This document shows, one piece after another, positions 1 to 9,000 of a stretch of 64,000 nt of DNA (position 1 is the stretch's first letter; each line of letters starts with the position of its first letter). A program made the translations under genes and the position numbers. This DNA is from an uncultured Acetatifactor sp. Its GTDB lineage: Bacteria; Bacillota; Clostridia; Lachnospirales; Lachnospiraceae. The notes below the pieces were generated by a model, which was not told the DNA's origin, made no database searches, and worked only from the letters and a program-made list of their open reading frames with translations. The stretch lies in NCBI RefSeq assembly GCF_910585425.1, contig NZ_CAJUCP010000021.1, forward strand, positions 1 to 64,000, read 5' to 3'.

Positions 1-2987
1 TGTCCCTGTTCAGCAGCTTTCTCGAACCACCGAAGAGCAGCCTCCTGATTCGGCGACGTCCCTTCTCCGTTATAGTACATCCAGCCGCATACGAACTGCG
101 CTCTTGCAAATCCTTTCTCCGCCAGCTCTTCACACAAACTCAGGGCAGTCTCATACTCCTTTGCGGCATAAGCCTTCCTTGCCGGCTCTGTACTGACAAA
201 CCACGCCAAATCTTCGATTTCCGGGAATACATAGGGCTTCACCTGGCATGTGTCCTTCACGGAATCCGTATAGTAAACCGTATTGCCCGTCAGCGCGGCT
301 ACGGAAACGCCCGGGATCAAAGCGTCCGCGTCCGCATCATTCAGGGAGAAGACGAACTTTTCCGGAAACTTTGACAGCACATTTTCCCCATAATACATGT
401 TTTCCTTGATGCTCTGGTATTCCATGCATGTCAGTATGAAATGGATGCCGTATGCCGTTCCGTCCGTAATCAGCTTGATCATACGCTCTGACACGCCTGT
501 GGGATCGGAGGACGATGAAGCTCCCATCCCCACTCCGAAATCAAATCCGCCGTCCGCCCCAAACAGATCGTCCCCATCAGAGGCCGCCTCCTCGTCCAGA
601 TATTCGCTCTCGTCAATCATGTCGCCCTTCATCATCTGCTTGACAATATCGAGAAACTGGAAATTCCGAATGCCGACAAAGATAGTTTCTTTTGTATTGC
701 GCTTTTTCTTTTCTTTGTACAAATCATAGACTTCATGGATGAATCTGATGATATCGCCGCGAGATTCCGCCAGCTTGAACCGTTCTCCATATTGCCGGAA
801 AATCTCATAATAGGGCATGCTCCCCATCTCATCGACGAGAAGATTCCCATCGATGCAATAGAAGCGGGAGGACGGATTGCGCAGGATGCTCCAGTTCATC
901 AGATAGAAGATATTGCCCGCCATTTTCTCGTCGGCGCCGCAGATCAAAACATTGCGTATCTTCTGTTTTCCAAATCTGATGGACAGCGGCGGAGCCACTT
1001 TGATGCATTCGCCCACTTCCACGCTGATTACAGGATCCTCCGGCTGTCCGCCCTCCTCCTTGATGAGCACACTCAGCAAAGTCGTAGTCCGGCTTCCCTC
1101 AAAGGTCCTCTTTTCGCACGGCACATCCTTAAATTTCCGCGCGATGGCCTCCAGATATTTTCCTCTTTCATCCGGATTGCAGTAAGCCGCCCTGAACTTC
1201 CTGGTCTCACTTTCCGTATATTCCTGGTTTATGACGGCAGTGCCGATGGGCCCCTTCATCATCCCCAACGCCTTGATGTCATTGTCCTTGAACAGGAACC
1301 TTGCATCGTCCTCATTGCACTTTAAGCCGATACGGATACGCATCTGCTCGATCGTGCCCATATCTATGCTCAGGCTCGAGACAATCTTGGTGGACTGCGT
1401 CGCCATCAGCAGGTGGATGCCGTATGAACGGCCCTCTGTGACGATCCTCTTCGTAAGCTCCGCGCAATGGCCTGCGATTGCCCGGTTTGTGGAACTGTTG
1501 AACAACTGCTGGAATTCATCCATGATCACAAGGATCCGCGGCATGGGCTTTCCGGTTGTACCCACATAATCCGCCACCTTGGACACGCCCGTCCTCTTGA
1601 ACTGCTCGCTTCGCCGGTTGACCTCGTTGAGAAGTTCCTCCAAAATGCTCTCTCCGAACTCCTGCATGGCGTCGATTGCCAGAAGCCTGATATGAGGCAG
1701 CCTGTAGGAATCATAAATCTTGAACTCCGTTCCGTTTTTAAAATCCATCAGGTACAGGCTGACCTCATCCGGCGAATAGTGCATCATCGCGCTGACGATC
1801 ATGGTATGTAAAAGCTGTGATTTTCCGGAGCCGGTAGCGCCCGCTATAAGGGCGTGGTGCGACGAGCCTTCGCCAAAGGATATGGATGCGGTTCCGCCCC
1901 CGTCCCCGATACCGATCGGTATTTCCAGGGATGAGGAAGCGCTCCTCCCAAACAGCTCCTGATCCAGGATATTGTCGAATAAGATTCCCTGCTTCCTGAT
2001 CTTTTCCGATTCCTTCGCGTAAGCCGAAGGGAACCACTCGGCCCCGCGATCCGGAAATGCCAGGCTTCCGCCGCAGAGGACGTCGATTTGGGGCTTCGGA
2101 AAATTTTTTTCATCAAATGCATAGACATATTTTTTAAAATCCTCTACGGTATTCTCTATATTTTCATAATGGGGAAAGGGAATATCTCTGTTATAATGGA
2201 GCAGTACATAAATCCCGCACTTGACCCCGTTTTTAAGGATATTCTGGAGAAGCTCCACATTTCTGGAATCAAAGCCGCTGGGAAAATCGTTGATCATCAA
2301 TAAACGGACAGGCTCGCTTCCCGCCGGATTTTTCCTGTTGTACTCCATCAAGGTGCGGTATCTGCTGCCCAGCTTATTTTGAATGCAGTCCGTAATCTGC
2401 ATGTTCAGCATGTTTAATTTCTCATAAACCATCTCTTTGTTCGTACAGATGTCGCGGTCAAACAGATCCGGATTCTGCTTTTTCAGATCAAGGAGCGCAG
2501 CTATGCTGCTCCCCATGCTCTCGCAGTCAAAGACGCTGATATTCAGCTTCGTGGCCGGCATAAAGACCAGAAATCCCCAAATGATATCGCGAAGGAAGCG
2601 CTGGCAGATTTCCGTCTCCTCTCCAGCGCCCTCCACTAAGATATTCGTATTTTTGTCTATATCCAACGCATATGGCAAATCAAAAACAGAAGGCAGCCCT
2701 TCCGCTGCATCGACACGGAAGGCTTCCGCAATCATCTGATACCCAAACAGGCTCTCCTGGATGCCTGAACGGAAACTTGCTGTCGCTATGGGAATATAAT
2801 GCGGAAAGTCACGGGAGGGCTTCCAGCTTTCATTGATGAAGTCCATCTCCCGGTTCCTGGCTTCCCGGATCTCCCGGATTCTTTTTTTAAAGACATCCAA
2901 GTCTTTGGAATCAATGGCGGAATAAAGCCATTCCAGGCCTGGAAACAACTGCCGATAGTTCAAAAAATCCCAGATTTCGCTGCTCAT
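1..2987 (-). CDS. FtsK/SpoIIIE-type ATPase with C-terminal Sel1 repeats (partial, runs off window)
   Basis: I translated the minus strand from ATG at 2987, which follows a GGAGGAACTGACA ribosome site; the frame stays open to base 1, so at least 995 residues are encoded. A first FtsK-type domain has Walker A GATGSGKS near residue 385 (about base 1822) and Walker B ILVIMDEF near residue 487. A second, degenerate ATPase-like domain follows from about residue 640, with an acidic Asp/Glu/Gly-rich insertion near residues 795-815. From about residue 930 the chain becomes a Sel1-type helical repeat (YETALSLCEELAEKG, then a second repeat) that continues outside the window. The double FtsK layout recalls EssC/EccC motors of type VII secretion, but a Sel1 tail is not usual for those and no N-terminal membrane segments are seen. 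It is the last gene of a four-gene operon, 17 bases after the coiled-coil gene. A secretion motor or a DNA translocase are both possible. Confidence 0.8.
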   Translation of the reverse strand, partial: MSSEIWDFLNYRQLFPGLEWLYSAIDSKDLDVFKKRIREIREARNREMDFINESWKPSRDFPHYIPIATASFRSGIQESLFGYQMIAEAFRVDAAEGLPSVFDLPYALDIDKNTNILVEGAGEETEICQRFLRDIIWGFLVFMPATKLNISVFDCESMGSSIAALLDLKKQNPDLFDRDICTNKEMVYEKLNMLNMQITDCIQNKLGSRYRTLMEYNRKNPAGSEPVRLLMINDFPSGFDSRNVELLQNILKNGVKCGIYVLLHYNRDIPFPHYENIENTVEDFKKYVYAFDEKNFPKPQIDVLCGGSLAFPDRGAEWFPSAYAKESEKIRKQGILFDNILDQELFGRSASSSLEIPIGIGDGGGTASISFGEGSSHHALIAGATGSGKSQLLHTMIVSAMMHYSPDEVSLYLMDFKNGTEFKIYDSYRLPHIRLLAIDAMQEFGESILEELLNEVNRRSEQFKRTGVSKVADYVGTTGKPMPRILVIMDEFQQLFNSSTNRAIAGHCAELTKRIVTEGRSYGIHLLMATQSTKIVSSLSIDMGTIEQMRIRIGLKCNEDDARFLFKDNDIKALGMMKGPIGTAVINQEYTESETRKFRAAYCNPDERGKYLEAIARKFKDVPCEKRTFEGSRTTTLLSVLIKEEGGQPEDPVISVEVGECIKVAPPLSIRFGKQKIRNVLICGADEKMAGNIFYLMNWSILRNPSSRFYCIDGNLLVDEMGSMPYYEIFRQYGERFKLAESRGDIIRFIHEVYDLYKEKKKRNTKETIFVGIRNFQFLDIVKQMMKGDMIDESEYLDEEAASDGDDLFGADGGFDFGVGMGASSSSDPTGVSERMIKLITDGTAYGIHFILTCMEYQSIKENMYYGENVLSKFPEKFVFSLNDADADALIPGVSVAALTGNTVYYTDSVKDTCQVKPYVFPEIEDLAWFVSTEPARKAYAAKEYETALSLCEELAEKGFARAQFVCGWMYYNGEGTSPNQEAALRWFEKAAEQG

Positions 2988-3004
2988 TGTCAGTTCCTCC
3001 GTTT

Positions 3005-3757
3005 TTATAGATTTGTTGCCAGATAATCGTCAATATACTGAATGCATTGATCCACGCCCGCGATGTCCTGCTGCGTCTGCTCCAGCGCGTTCTGGGAAAA
3101 GCGCCTCACGGAATTTGTAAAATTGTTCAGCTCAGACTGCAGGTTGCTGTAGGCCATCTTCAGCCTGTCCCGCTTCCCCTCTATTCTGCAAAGCTCCTGC
3201 TCGAGGTTCCAGATATCATCTGACGTTAAGCTGATATCTGCTTGGATTCTGCTGATATCATTCTTTAAGTTCCGAATCATTTTTTCCTGTTTCTGGAGTT
3301 CCATTGCCGCATCCGCGGCATGCGCCTTTAACGTGTCAAGCAGCGCTTCAGCCGCGTTGATAGCCTGTTGGCACTGGCTCCGTTCGCAATCATCAGTGCA
3401 GTAAGAAAGGCGGGCGTGCTGGTGCGACGATTCGCAGCGACAGTTTTCCAGTTCCCTTTCAATTCCCGCCAGGGCCTGCTCTGTTTTCGCTTGTGCAGCT
3501 TCTGTATCGCTTAAATGCTTCCTGGCGCTGGCCAACTCCATCTCTAATTGATGCAGCTCCTCCCTTTTGGCTGATATCTGCTGATTTAGCTCGCTGATTT
3601 GAGATTCTACCATCCGGATGTCCCTCTCGCATTCCGACTCCAGCATAGCAGCATGCCTTTCCATAGAGAAGGGGACATCCGCAATCTCTGTCTTAAACTG
3701 GTTCAATGACATTCTGACACCCGTTAAGGCCTCTCTGGAAACATTTACTCCTGCCAT
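3005..3757 (-). CDS. coiled-coil protein of the FtsK/WXG-like operon
   Basis: 250 residues with no family I recognise by name. ATG at 3757 follows AGGGACAT. The N-terminal 45 residues (MAGVNVSREALTGVRMSLNQ onward) read like a small helical WXG-type segment. Residues 45-235 are almost continuous heptad-rich, Glu/Gln/Lys-rich coiled coil with two Cys-containing stretches in the middle (CRCESS and YCTDDCERSQC near residues 105-126). No signal peptide or membrane helix is seen. It lies 6 bases after the small WXG-like gene and 17 bases before the ATPase gene, so the three are almost certainly co-translated. By position and shape it could be a secreted or scaffolding partner of the ATPase, comparable to long coiled-coil substrates of type VII systems; that is inference. 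Confidence 0.75.
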   Translation of the reverse strand: MAGVNVSREALTGVRMSLNQFKTEIADVPFSMERHAAMLESECERDIRMVESQISELNQQISAKREELHQLEMELASARKHLSDTEAAQAKTEQALAGIERELENCRCESSHQHARLSYCTDDCERSQCQQAINAAEALLDTLKAHAADAAMELQKQEKMIRNLKNDISRIQADISLTSDDIWNLEQELCRIEGKRDRLKMAYSNLQSELNNFTNSVRRFSQNALEQTQQDIAGVDQCIQYIDDYLATNL

Positions 3758-3763
3758 ATGTCC

Positions 3764-3988
3764 CTATGCCTCCGATGCAATATCGTTAAATCTCCTTATG
3801 GCTTCCATGCATCTCTCCCCCGCCTGAATCACATCTTTGGAAGAGGATGCAAGGCTTTGGATCTTCCCCGCGAGTTCCGCATATTGCGCGTCCCTCCATG
3901 AAATACCGGAACGATTCACGCCCATGGATAAATTTCTGATGATATCCTGAAAGCGGTTGATGTCGTTCCGCAGCTCATTGCTTGACAT
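3764..3988 (-). CDS. small WXG100-like helical protein
   Basis: About 74 residues from ATG at 3988; an in-frame TTG at 4012 would add eight residues and overlap the upstream stop, so the start is uncertain. The protein is all-helical with a central turn containing SGISWRDAQY, which resembles the W-x-G hinge of WXG100/ESAT-6 proteins except that the Gly is Asp. Length and helix-turn-helix layout fit that family. It is encoded between a small membrane protein and a coiled-coil protein and upstream of an FtsK ATPase, the setting expected for a type VII-like secreted partner. The typical C-terminal YxxxD/E export motif is not clearly present. The family assignment is inferred from shape, length and context. 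Confidence 0.6.
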   Translation of the reverse strand: MSSNELRNDINRFQDIIRNLSMGVNRSGISWRDAQYAELAGKIQSLASSSKDVIQAGERCMEAIRRFNDIASEA

Positions 3989-4008
3989 AAACGCATCCGC
4001 CCTTCCGC

Positions 4009-4254
4009 TCAATCTTCCATATCTACATGCAATTTATCTATTTTATCATCCGCAGCTTTCTTCACAGGTTCGGGCGGCTCCTGGTTGGCCTGGGATGATT
4101 GATCTGAGGAATTGCTTCCTAACAAGGCAAGGACACCCACGACAATCGCTATCACGAGCAGGACACCGCCGTACTGCTCTATCAATCCGATAACCATCCC
4201 AAGCAGAAAAACACAAAGGATAGCTGCCAAAAGAAACTTTATTATCTTACCCAT
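4009..4254 (-). CDS. small two-helix membrane protein
   Basis: 81 residues from ATG at 4254, chosen over the longer frame because GAGGAGGG lies seven bases upstream. Two hydrophobic segments occupy about residues 3-23 (IIKFLLAAILCVFLLGMVI) and 28-45 (GGVLLVIAIVVGVLALLG), followed by a Ser/Gln/Pro/Glu-rich soluble tail ending DKLHVDMED. No family is recognised. It is the first gene of the FtsK/WXG-like operon, so it could be the membrane anchor for an ATPase that has no membrane helices of its own. Its stop overlaps the alternative TTG start of the next gene. Confidence 0.65.
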   Translation of the reverse strand: MGKIIKFLLAAILCVFLLGMVIGLIEQYGGVLLVIAIVVGVLALLGSNSSDQSSQANQEPPEPVKKAADDKIDKLHVDMED

Positions 4255-4331
4255 ATTTTCCCTCCTCGAATCATATGTGTATGCGGGCAGCGTCGCCCTC
4301 TCCTGAGCTCCGCCTGACCGATTCACATACC

Positions 4332-4360
4332 AGTATAAAATATGTGTAAATAAATTTCAA
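4332..4360 (-). promoter_or_regulatory. sigma-A-type promoter of the FtsK/WXG-like operon
   Basis: On the minus strand TTGAAA (4355-4360) is separated by 17 bases from TATACT (4332-4337), about 80 bases upstream of the first ATG at 4254. It lies in the 291-base divergent region before the plus-strand lipoprotein gene. Confidence 0.6.
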
Positions 4361-4414
4361 GAGATATGTCGTAAATTGTGATTGCGGGCAGCCGTATAAA
4401 AATGTACGGAAACC

Positions 4415-4443
4415 TTGTGCGGAGGGGAGATTTGTGATATGCT
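4415..4443 (+). promoter_or_regulatory. possible promoter of the binding protein/sensor kinase operon
   Basis: TTGTGC (4415-4420), a 17-base spacer and TATGCT (4438-4443) point toward the lipoprotein gene at 4546. Both hexamers are weak, so this is tentative. I see no other structure in 4361-4545. Confidence 0.3.
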
Positions 4444-4545
4444 TTGTTAAACAGCCGGAGATTTCCCGGGCGGACGGCGGCTGCGGAATGCGGAAATAGA
4501 ATTTGGATATAAAAATATGGATATAGAATAGGAAGGAAGCGGCAT

Positions 4546-6018
4546 ATGAGAAAAGCGGATGGATTTGTCAAGAGCCTGTTTGTGGAAGGCCTGTGCCTGG
4601 CGGCTGTCCTGGGCCTGACAGGATGCGGGGACAAGAGCCCTTTGGATCCCGGGGATCCTGTCTCCCTGACGGTATGGCATTATTATAACGGTTCCCAGCA
4701 GGCGGCCTTTGACGCACTGGTGGAGGAATTCAACGAAACGGCGGGCCGGGAGCTGGGGATCTATGTACAGGGCTACAGCCAGGGCTCCGTATCCGACCTG
4801 GAGACTGCGGTGCGGGACGCCATTGGCGGAAAGGTGGGGGCGGACGCCATGCCGGATCTGTTCTCCTCCTACGCGGATACGGCCTATGAGGTGGAGCAGG
4901 CCGGCGCCCTGGCCAACCTGTCGGAGTACCTGGACGAGGAGGAACTGGCGAAGTACGTGGACTCCTACATCGAGGAAGGGCGCATCTCCGCCGACGGCTC
5001 CCTGCGGATATTTCCCACGGCCAAGTCCACGGAGATCATGATGCTCAACAAGACGGACTGGGAGCCCTTTGCGGCCGCCACGGGCCTCACCCTGGCGGAC
5101 CTGGAGACCATGGAGGGCGTCACCGCGGCGGCGGAGGCGTACTATGAGTGGACGGACAGCCAGACGCCGGACGTGCCGGAGGACGGCAGGGCGTTCTACG
5201 GCAGGGACGCGGTGGCGAATTATTTTCTGATCGGCATGCAGCAGCTGGGTGTGGAAATCTTCCAGGTGGAGAACGGCAAGGTTACCCTGAACGTGCCCCG
5301 GGAGGAGCTGCACCGCCTGTGGGAGAATTATTACGTGCCTATGGTCAAAGGGTATTTCGGGGCCTACGGGTCCTTCCGCTCGGATGACGTGAAGACGGGA
5401 GACCTGCTGGCATATACAGGCTCCACGTCCTCCGCCATGTATTTCCCCAATCAGGTGGAGCTGGAGGACGGCAGCTATCCGATCGACTATCTGGTGATGG
5501 CGGCGCCCGTGTTCCAGGGCGGGCGGCACATAGCCGTGCAGCAGGGGGCCGGCATGGTGGTCAGCAAGTCCGACGCCAGGCACGAGTACGCTGCCGTGGA
5601 ATTCCTGAAATGGTTCACGGAGACGGAGAACAACCTGCGCTTCGGCTGCGTGTCCGGCTATCTGCCCGTGCGCAGGGACGCATCCAGCGTGTCGGAGCTG
5701 GACCGGGTGATCGAGGAGCAGGGGCTTGAGGTGGCTCCTAAGACCTATGACTGCCTGACCATGATTTTCGGACAGATGGACGGCATGACGCTGTACGCCA
5801 ACAAAAGCTTCGAAAACGGCACGGCGGCCAGGAAGGTGCTGGAGTACCATCTGGCGGACAAGGCGGCGGAGGACCGGGCGGCCGTGGAGGAGGCCCTGGC
5901 CCAGGGAAAGAGCCTGGAGGAGGCCGCGGCGGACTATGTGACTGAGGAGAGCTTTGAAGTGTGGTACGGGGCTTTTTGCGAGGCCCTGAAGCAGGCGGTG
6001 GGTGAGCAGGATAAATGA
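4546..6018 (+). CDS. extracellular solute-binding lipoprotein, sensor-linked
   Basis: 490 residues. The ATG at 4546 follows GGAAGGAAGCGGCAT. A lipoprotein signal peptide ends in the lipobox LTGC with Cys at residue 27, so the mature protein is tethered outside the membrane. The body has the opening strand of family 1 binding proteins (VSLTVWHYYNG) and later typical elements such as the helix AAVEFLKWFTE. It is a sugar/oligosaccharide-type periplasmic binding fold by family resemblance; the ligand cannot be read. It overlaps the following hybrid sensor kinase gene by four bases (ATGA) and no permeases follow. The likely role is therefore ligand presentation to the kinase rather than transport. 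GC content is high and uniform with its neighbour. Confidence 0.85.
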   Translation: MRKADGFVKSLFVEGLCLAAVLGLTGCGDKSPLDPGDPVSLTVWHYYNGSQQAAFDALVEEFNETAGRELGIYVQGYSQGSVSDLETAVRDAIGGKVGADAMPDLFSSYADTAYEVEQAGALANLSEYLDEEELAKYVDSYIEEGRISADGSLRIFPTAKSTEIMMLNKTDWEPFAAATGLTLADLETMEGVTAAAEAYYEWTDSQTPDVPEDGRAFYGRDAVANYFLIGMQQLGVEIFQVENGKVTLNVPREELHRLWENYYVPMVKGYFGAYGSFRSDDVKTGDLLAYTGSTSSAMYFPNQVELEDGSYPIDYLVMAAPVFQGGRHIAVQQGAGMVVSKSDARHEYAAVEFLKWFTETENNLRFGCVSGYLPVRRDASSVSELDRVIEEQGLEVAPKTYDCLTMIFGQMDGMTLYANKSFENGTAARKVLEYHLADKAAEDRAAVEEALAQGKSLEEAAADYVTEESFEVWYGAFCEALKQAVGEQDK

Positions 6019-9000
6019 GAGGCAGAAGACCGAGCAGAAAAGAGACGAATATATTCATGATTTTTCTGGTTCCGCTGATCGCCATCATGCTGACGCAGAG
6101 CCTGATCACCATCGGCACGCTGGTGATAAAGCGGGTCACGGGGATGATGGAGGAATCCTCCGTCAGCATGATGAACCGGCTGGTGGAGAACAGAAAGGTG
6201 ATCCTGCAGAACGACATGAACCAGAGATGGGCGTCCATCCATGAGCAGGAGGGGGTCCTGGACGGAATCCTGGAAGGGGTCCTGGAGGATGCGGATTTGA
6301 GCCTGGAGGGGCTGCTTGCCTCGGAGGAGAGGAAGAACGAGCTGCTGGAGCTGTTTTTCCCGGAATGCCTGGACATTCTGCAGAGCCATTCCACCACAGG
6401 CATCTTCCTGGTCCTGACAGGAACGGATATGCGGGAGCCGGGGGAGTTCTCCGGCTTCTTCGTCAGGGATTCCGACCCGGATACCAATCCCGCCAACGGC
6501 ACGGACCTGCTTCTGGAGCGGGGCAGCAAGCTCCTGTCCAGGAAGTGGGACATCCCCCTGGACACCTCCTGGACCACCCGCTTCCGCATGGAGGGGCAGG
6601 GCAGAGAGGCTGCGGACAACTATTTCTATGAGCCCTGGAGGGCGGGGACGGAACATGCCGATGCGGACACGGCGGACCTGGGATACTGGTCGCTGCCCTT
6701 CTATCTGGAGAAGGACGGGACGGACTCCTATGAAATGATTACATACTCTGTGCCGCTGCGGCATGAGGGGCAGGTGTACGGCATAATCGGCGTAGAGATT
6801 TCCAGTAGACGGCTCTACGATTATTTCCCGGTGGCAGAGCTCAACGACCAGCAGCAGTCAGGGTATCTGCTGGCAGTCAGGGACGGCGACGGCCTTTACA
6901 GGCCCATGGTGGGAAAGGGGATCCTCTCCAACCTGGCCAGGTCCGCAGGGAGGGGGCTGGAGCTGCGAGGGACCCGCTACGGCAATCTGTGGCAGGTGGG
7001 GGATGTGCGGCTGGAGCGGCAGAACGTGTACGCGGTGGCCTGTCCCCTGAAGCTCTACGGCAACAATGCGCCCTATGAGGATACGGAATGGGTGCTCCTG
7101 GGGCTGGATACGGAGGAGGACCTCTTCGGGATGGGCCGCCAGCTCTATCTCTGGCTGGTGGTGGCCATCCTCATCGGGCTGCTCTTCGGCGTGCTGGGCA
7201 TCTATCTTGTGGTCAGGCACCTGACCAGGCCCTTCCAGTATCTGATGCAGTGCATCAGCCGCGGGAGGGAGGGCCTTTTGGAATTCAGGCCTTCCAACAT
7301 CCTGGAGATAGACGCCCTGTATGATGTGGTGAAGAACCTGTCGGAGCAGCAGCGGGAGGCAGCGAACATCCTCCTGGAGGAGAAGGAGCGCTACCGCGTG
7401 GCGCTGGAATCCTCCAAGGACGTGTTCTTCTCCTATGACGTGCAGAAGCACGAGCTGGACATCGTGAACCATGAGACTATGAGCGGGCTGTGGGACTGCC
7501 GTGAATACAAGAGCGGCTTCGTGAATCCCGACTGCATCCACGACGCGGACAGGGAGGAGGCCGTCCGGGTCCTGCAGGGCATGGACGATAAGGCTTACAT
7601 GGAATTCCGGCTGAAATGGCCCAGCGATTCGGACTATCGGTGGGTGGCGGTATCCGGCAAGGCGGTCTATGATACGGACGGCATGCGGCGCAAGCTTGTG
7701 GGGAGCATCCGCAACATCCAGGAGCAGAAGGAGAGGGAGGCCGAACAGCGCAGGAGGAACGCCATGGACGGCATCACGGGCCTGTATACCTTCAGCGCGG
7801 GCCTGGAGCAGGTGGAGGCCGACAGAAGGGCGGGCCATGGCAGCGGCGTCATGGCGGACCTTCTGGTGGGACGGCTGAAGGAGGCCAATGAGAAGAACGG
7901 CATCGTATTCGGGGATATGGTGCTGGAGGGGCTGGGCGACCTGATCCGGGGCCGCTGCCAGGCGTATACGGCACAGACAGGGCGGAGGACAGTGGCGCTG
8001 CGGCTGGACGGGGACGAGTTCGTCATATGGCTGGATCAGGCGGACAGGAAAGAGGCCTCGGAGTGGATCGAAGGGCTGCTGGAAAGGGCCGGGGCGGACT
8101 TTGACAGGGAGCGCTTCGACGTGGCGGTTTGTGCAGGGCTGGTCTGCGGCGTGAAGGAGCATGGGACGGAAGCCCTGATCCGCATGGCGAAGCTGTCCGG
8201 GAGGCAGGCGCTGTCCGGGCTGGGAAGAGGGTATGTCTTCTGCGAGGATATCCCGGAGAGGGAGCGTCAGGAGCTTCCGGCCCTGCAGGGGCGGGAGATC
8301 ATCAGCCTGGACTACGGGGAGGACGTGGGCCTGGTGTCCATCGCGCTGAACCTGTTCGGCAAGGGAGCGAATTTCCCGGCCCAGATGACCTTGATGCTGC
8401 GCAAGATCGGCAGATACTATCAGGCCGAAGCAGTGCTGGTGTCCGTGCTGCGGGAGGATTTCTCCGCGAATTACCTGGAATACCAGTGGCGGGCGGACGG
8501 GGAGTCCCCGGCGGGGAACGTGCGGAAATACAGGGAAGAGGACAGGGAGGCCTTCCGCGGCTGGCTGGGCCAGGAGGAGGTAAAGTGGTTCTCCGGGGAG
8601 GACAGCGCTCTGGAGCTTCTGCAGTGCTTCCTGGGCGTAGCGCCCGGGCAGTACGGCGCGGCGCTGCCCATGTACGACAATGGCAGCTATATGGGGAACA
8701 TCTGTATCCTGGGCCTTGGGCAGGAACAGGCCTGCGACCCGGAGCGGCACCAGAACCTGGCGGAGCTGGGCAGGGTGATCCAGAGCCAGATGAACCAGCA
8801 GCAGTACGACATCGCCAGCAAGGCGAAGTCGGAATTCCTGTCCCGCATGAGCCATGAGATACGGACGCCCATGAACGGGATCATCGGCATGACGGAGATT
8901 GCGCTGCAGCAGGGGCAGAGCCAGGAGCGGATCATGGACTGCCTGCAGAAGATACAGTCCTCCTCCGGCTATCTGCTGGGACTGATCAACGATATCCTGG

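Noticed and set aside
4447..5850. Minus-strand frame of 467 codons opposite the lipoprotein gene
   Set aside because: Composition is typical of an antisense shadow and there is no ribosome site; the plus strand encodes a lipobox and a binding protein fold.
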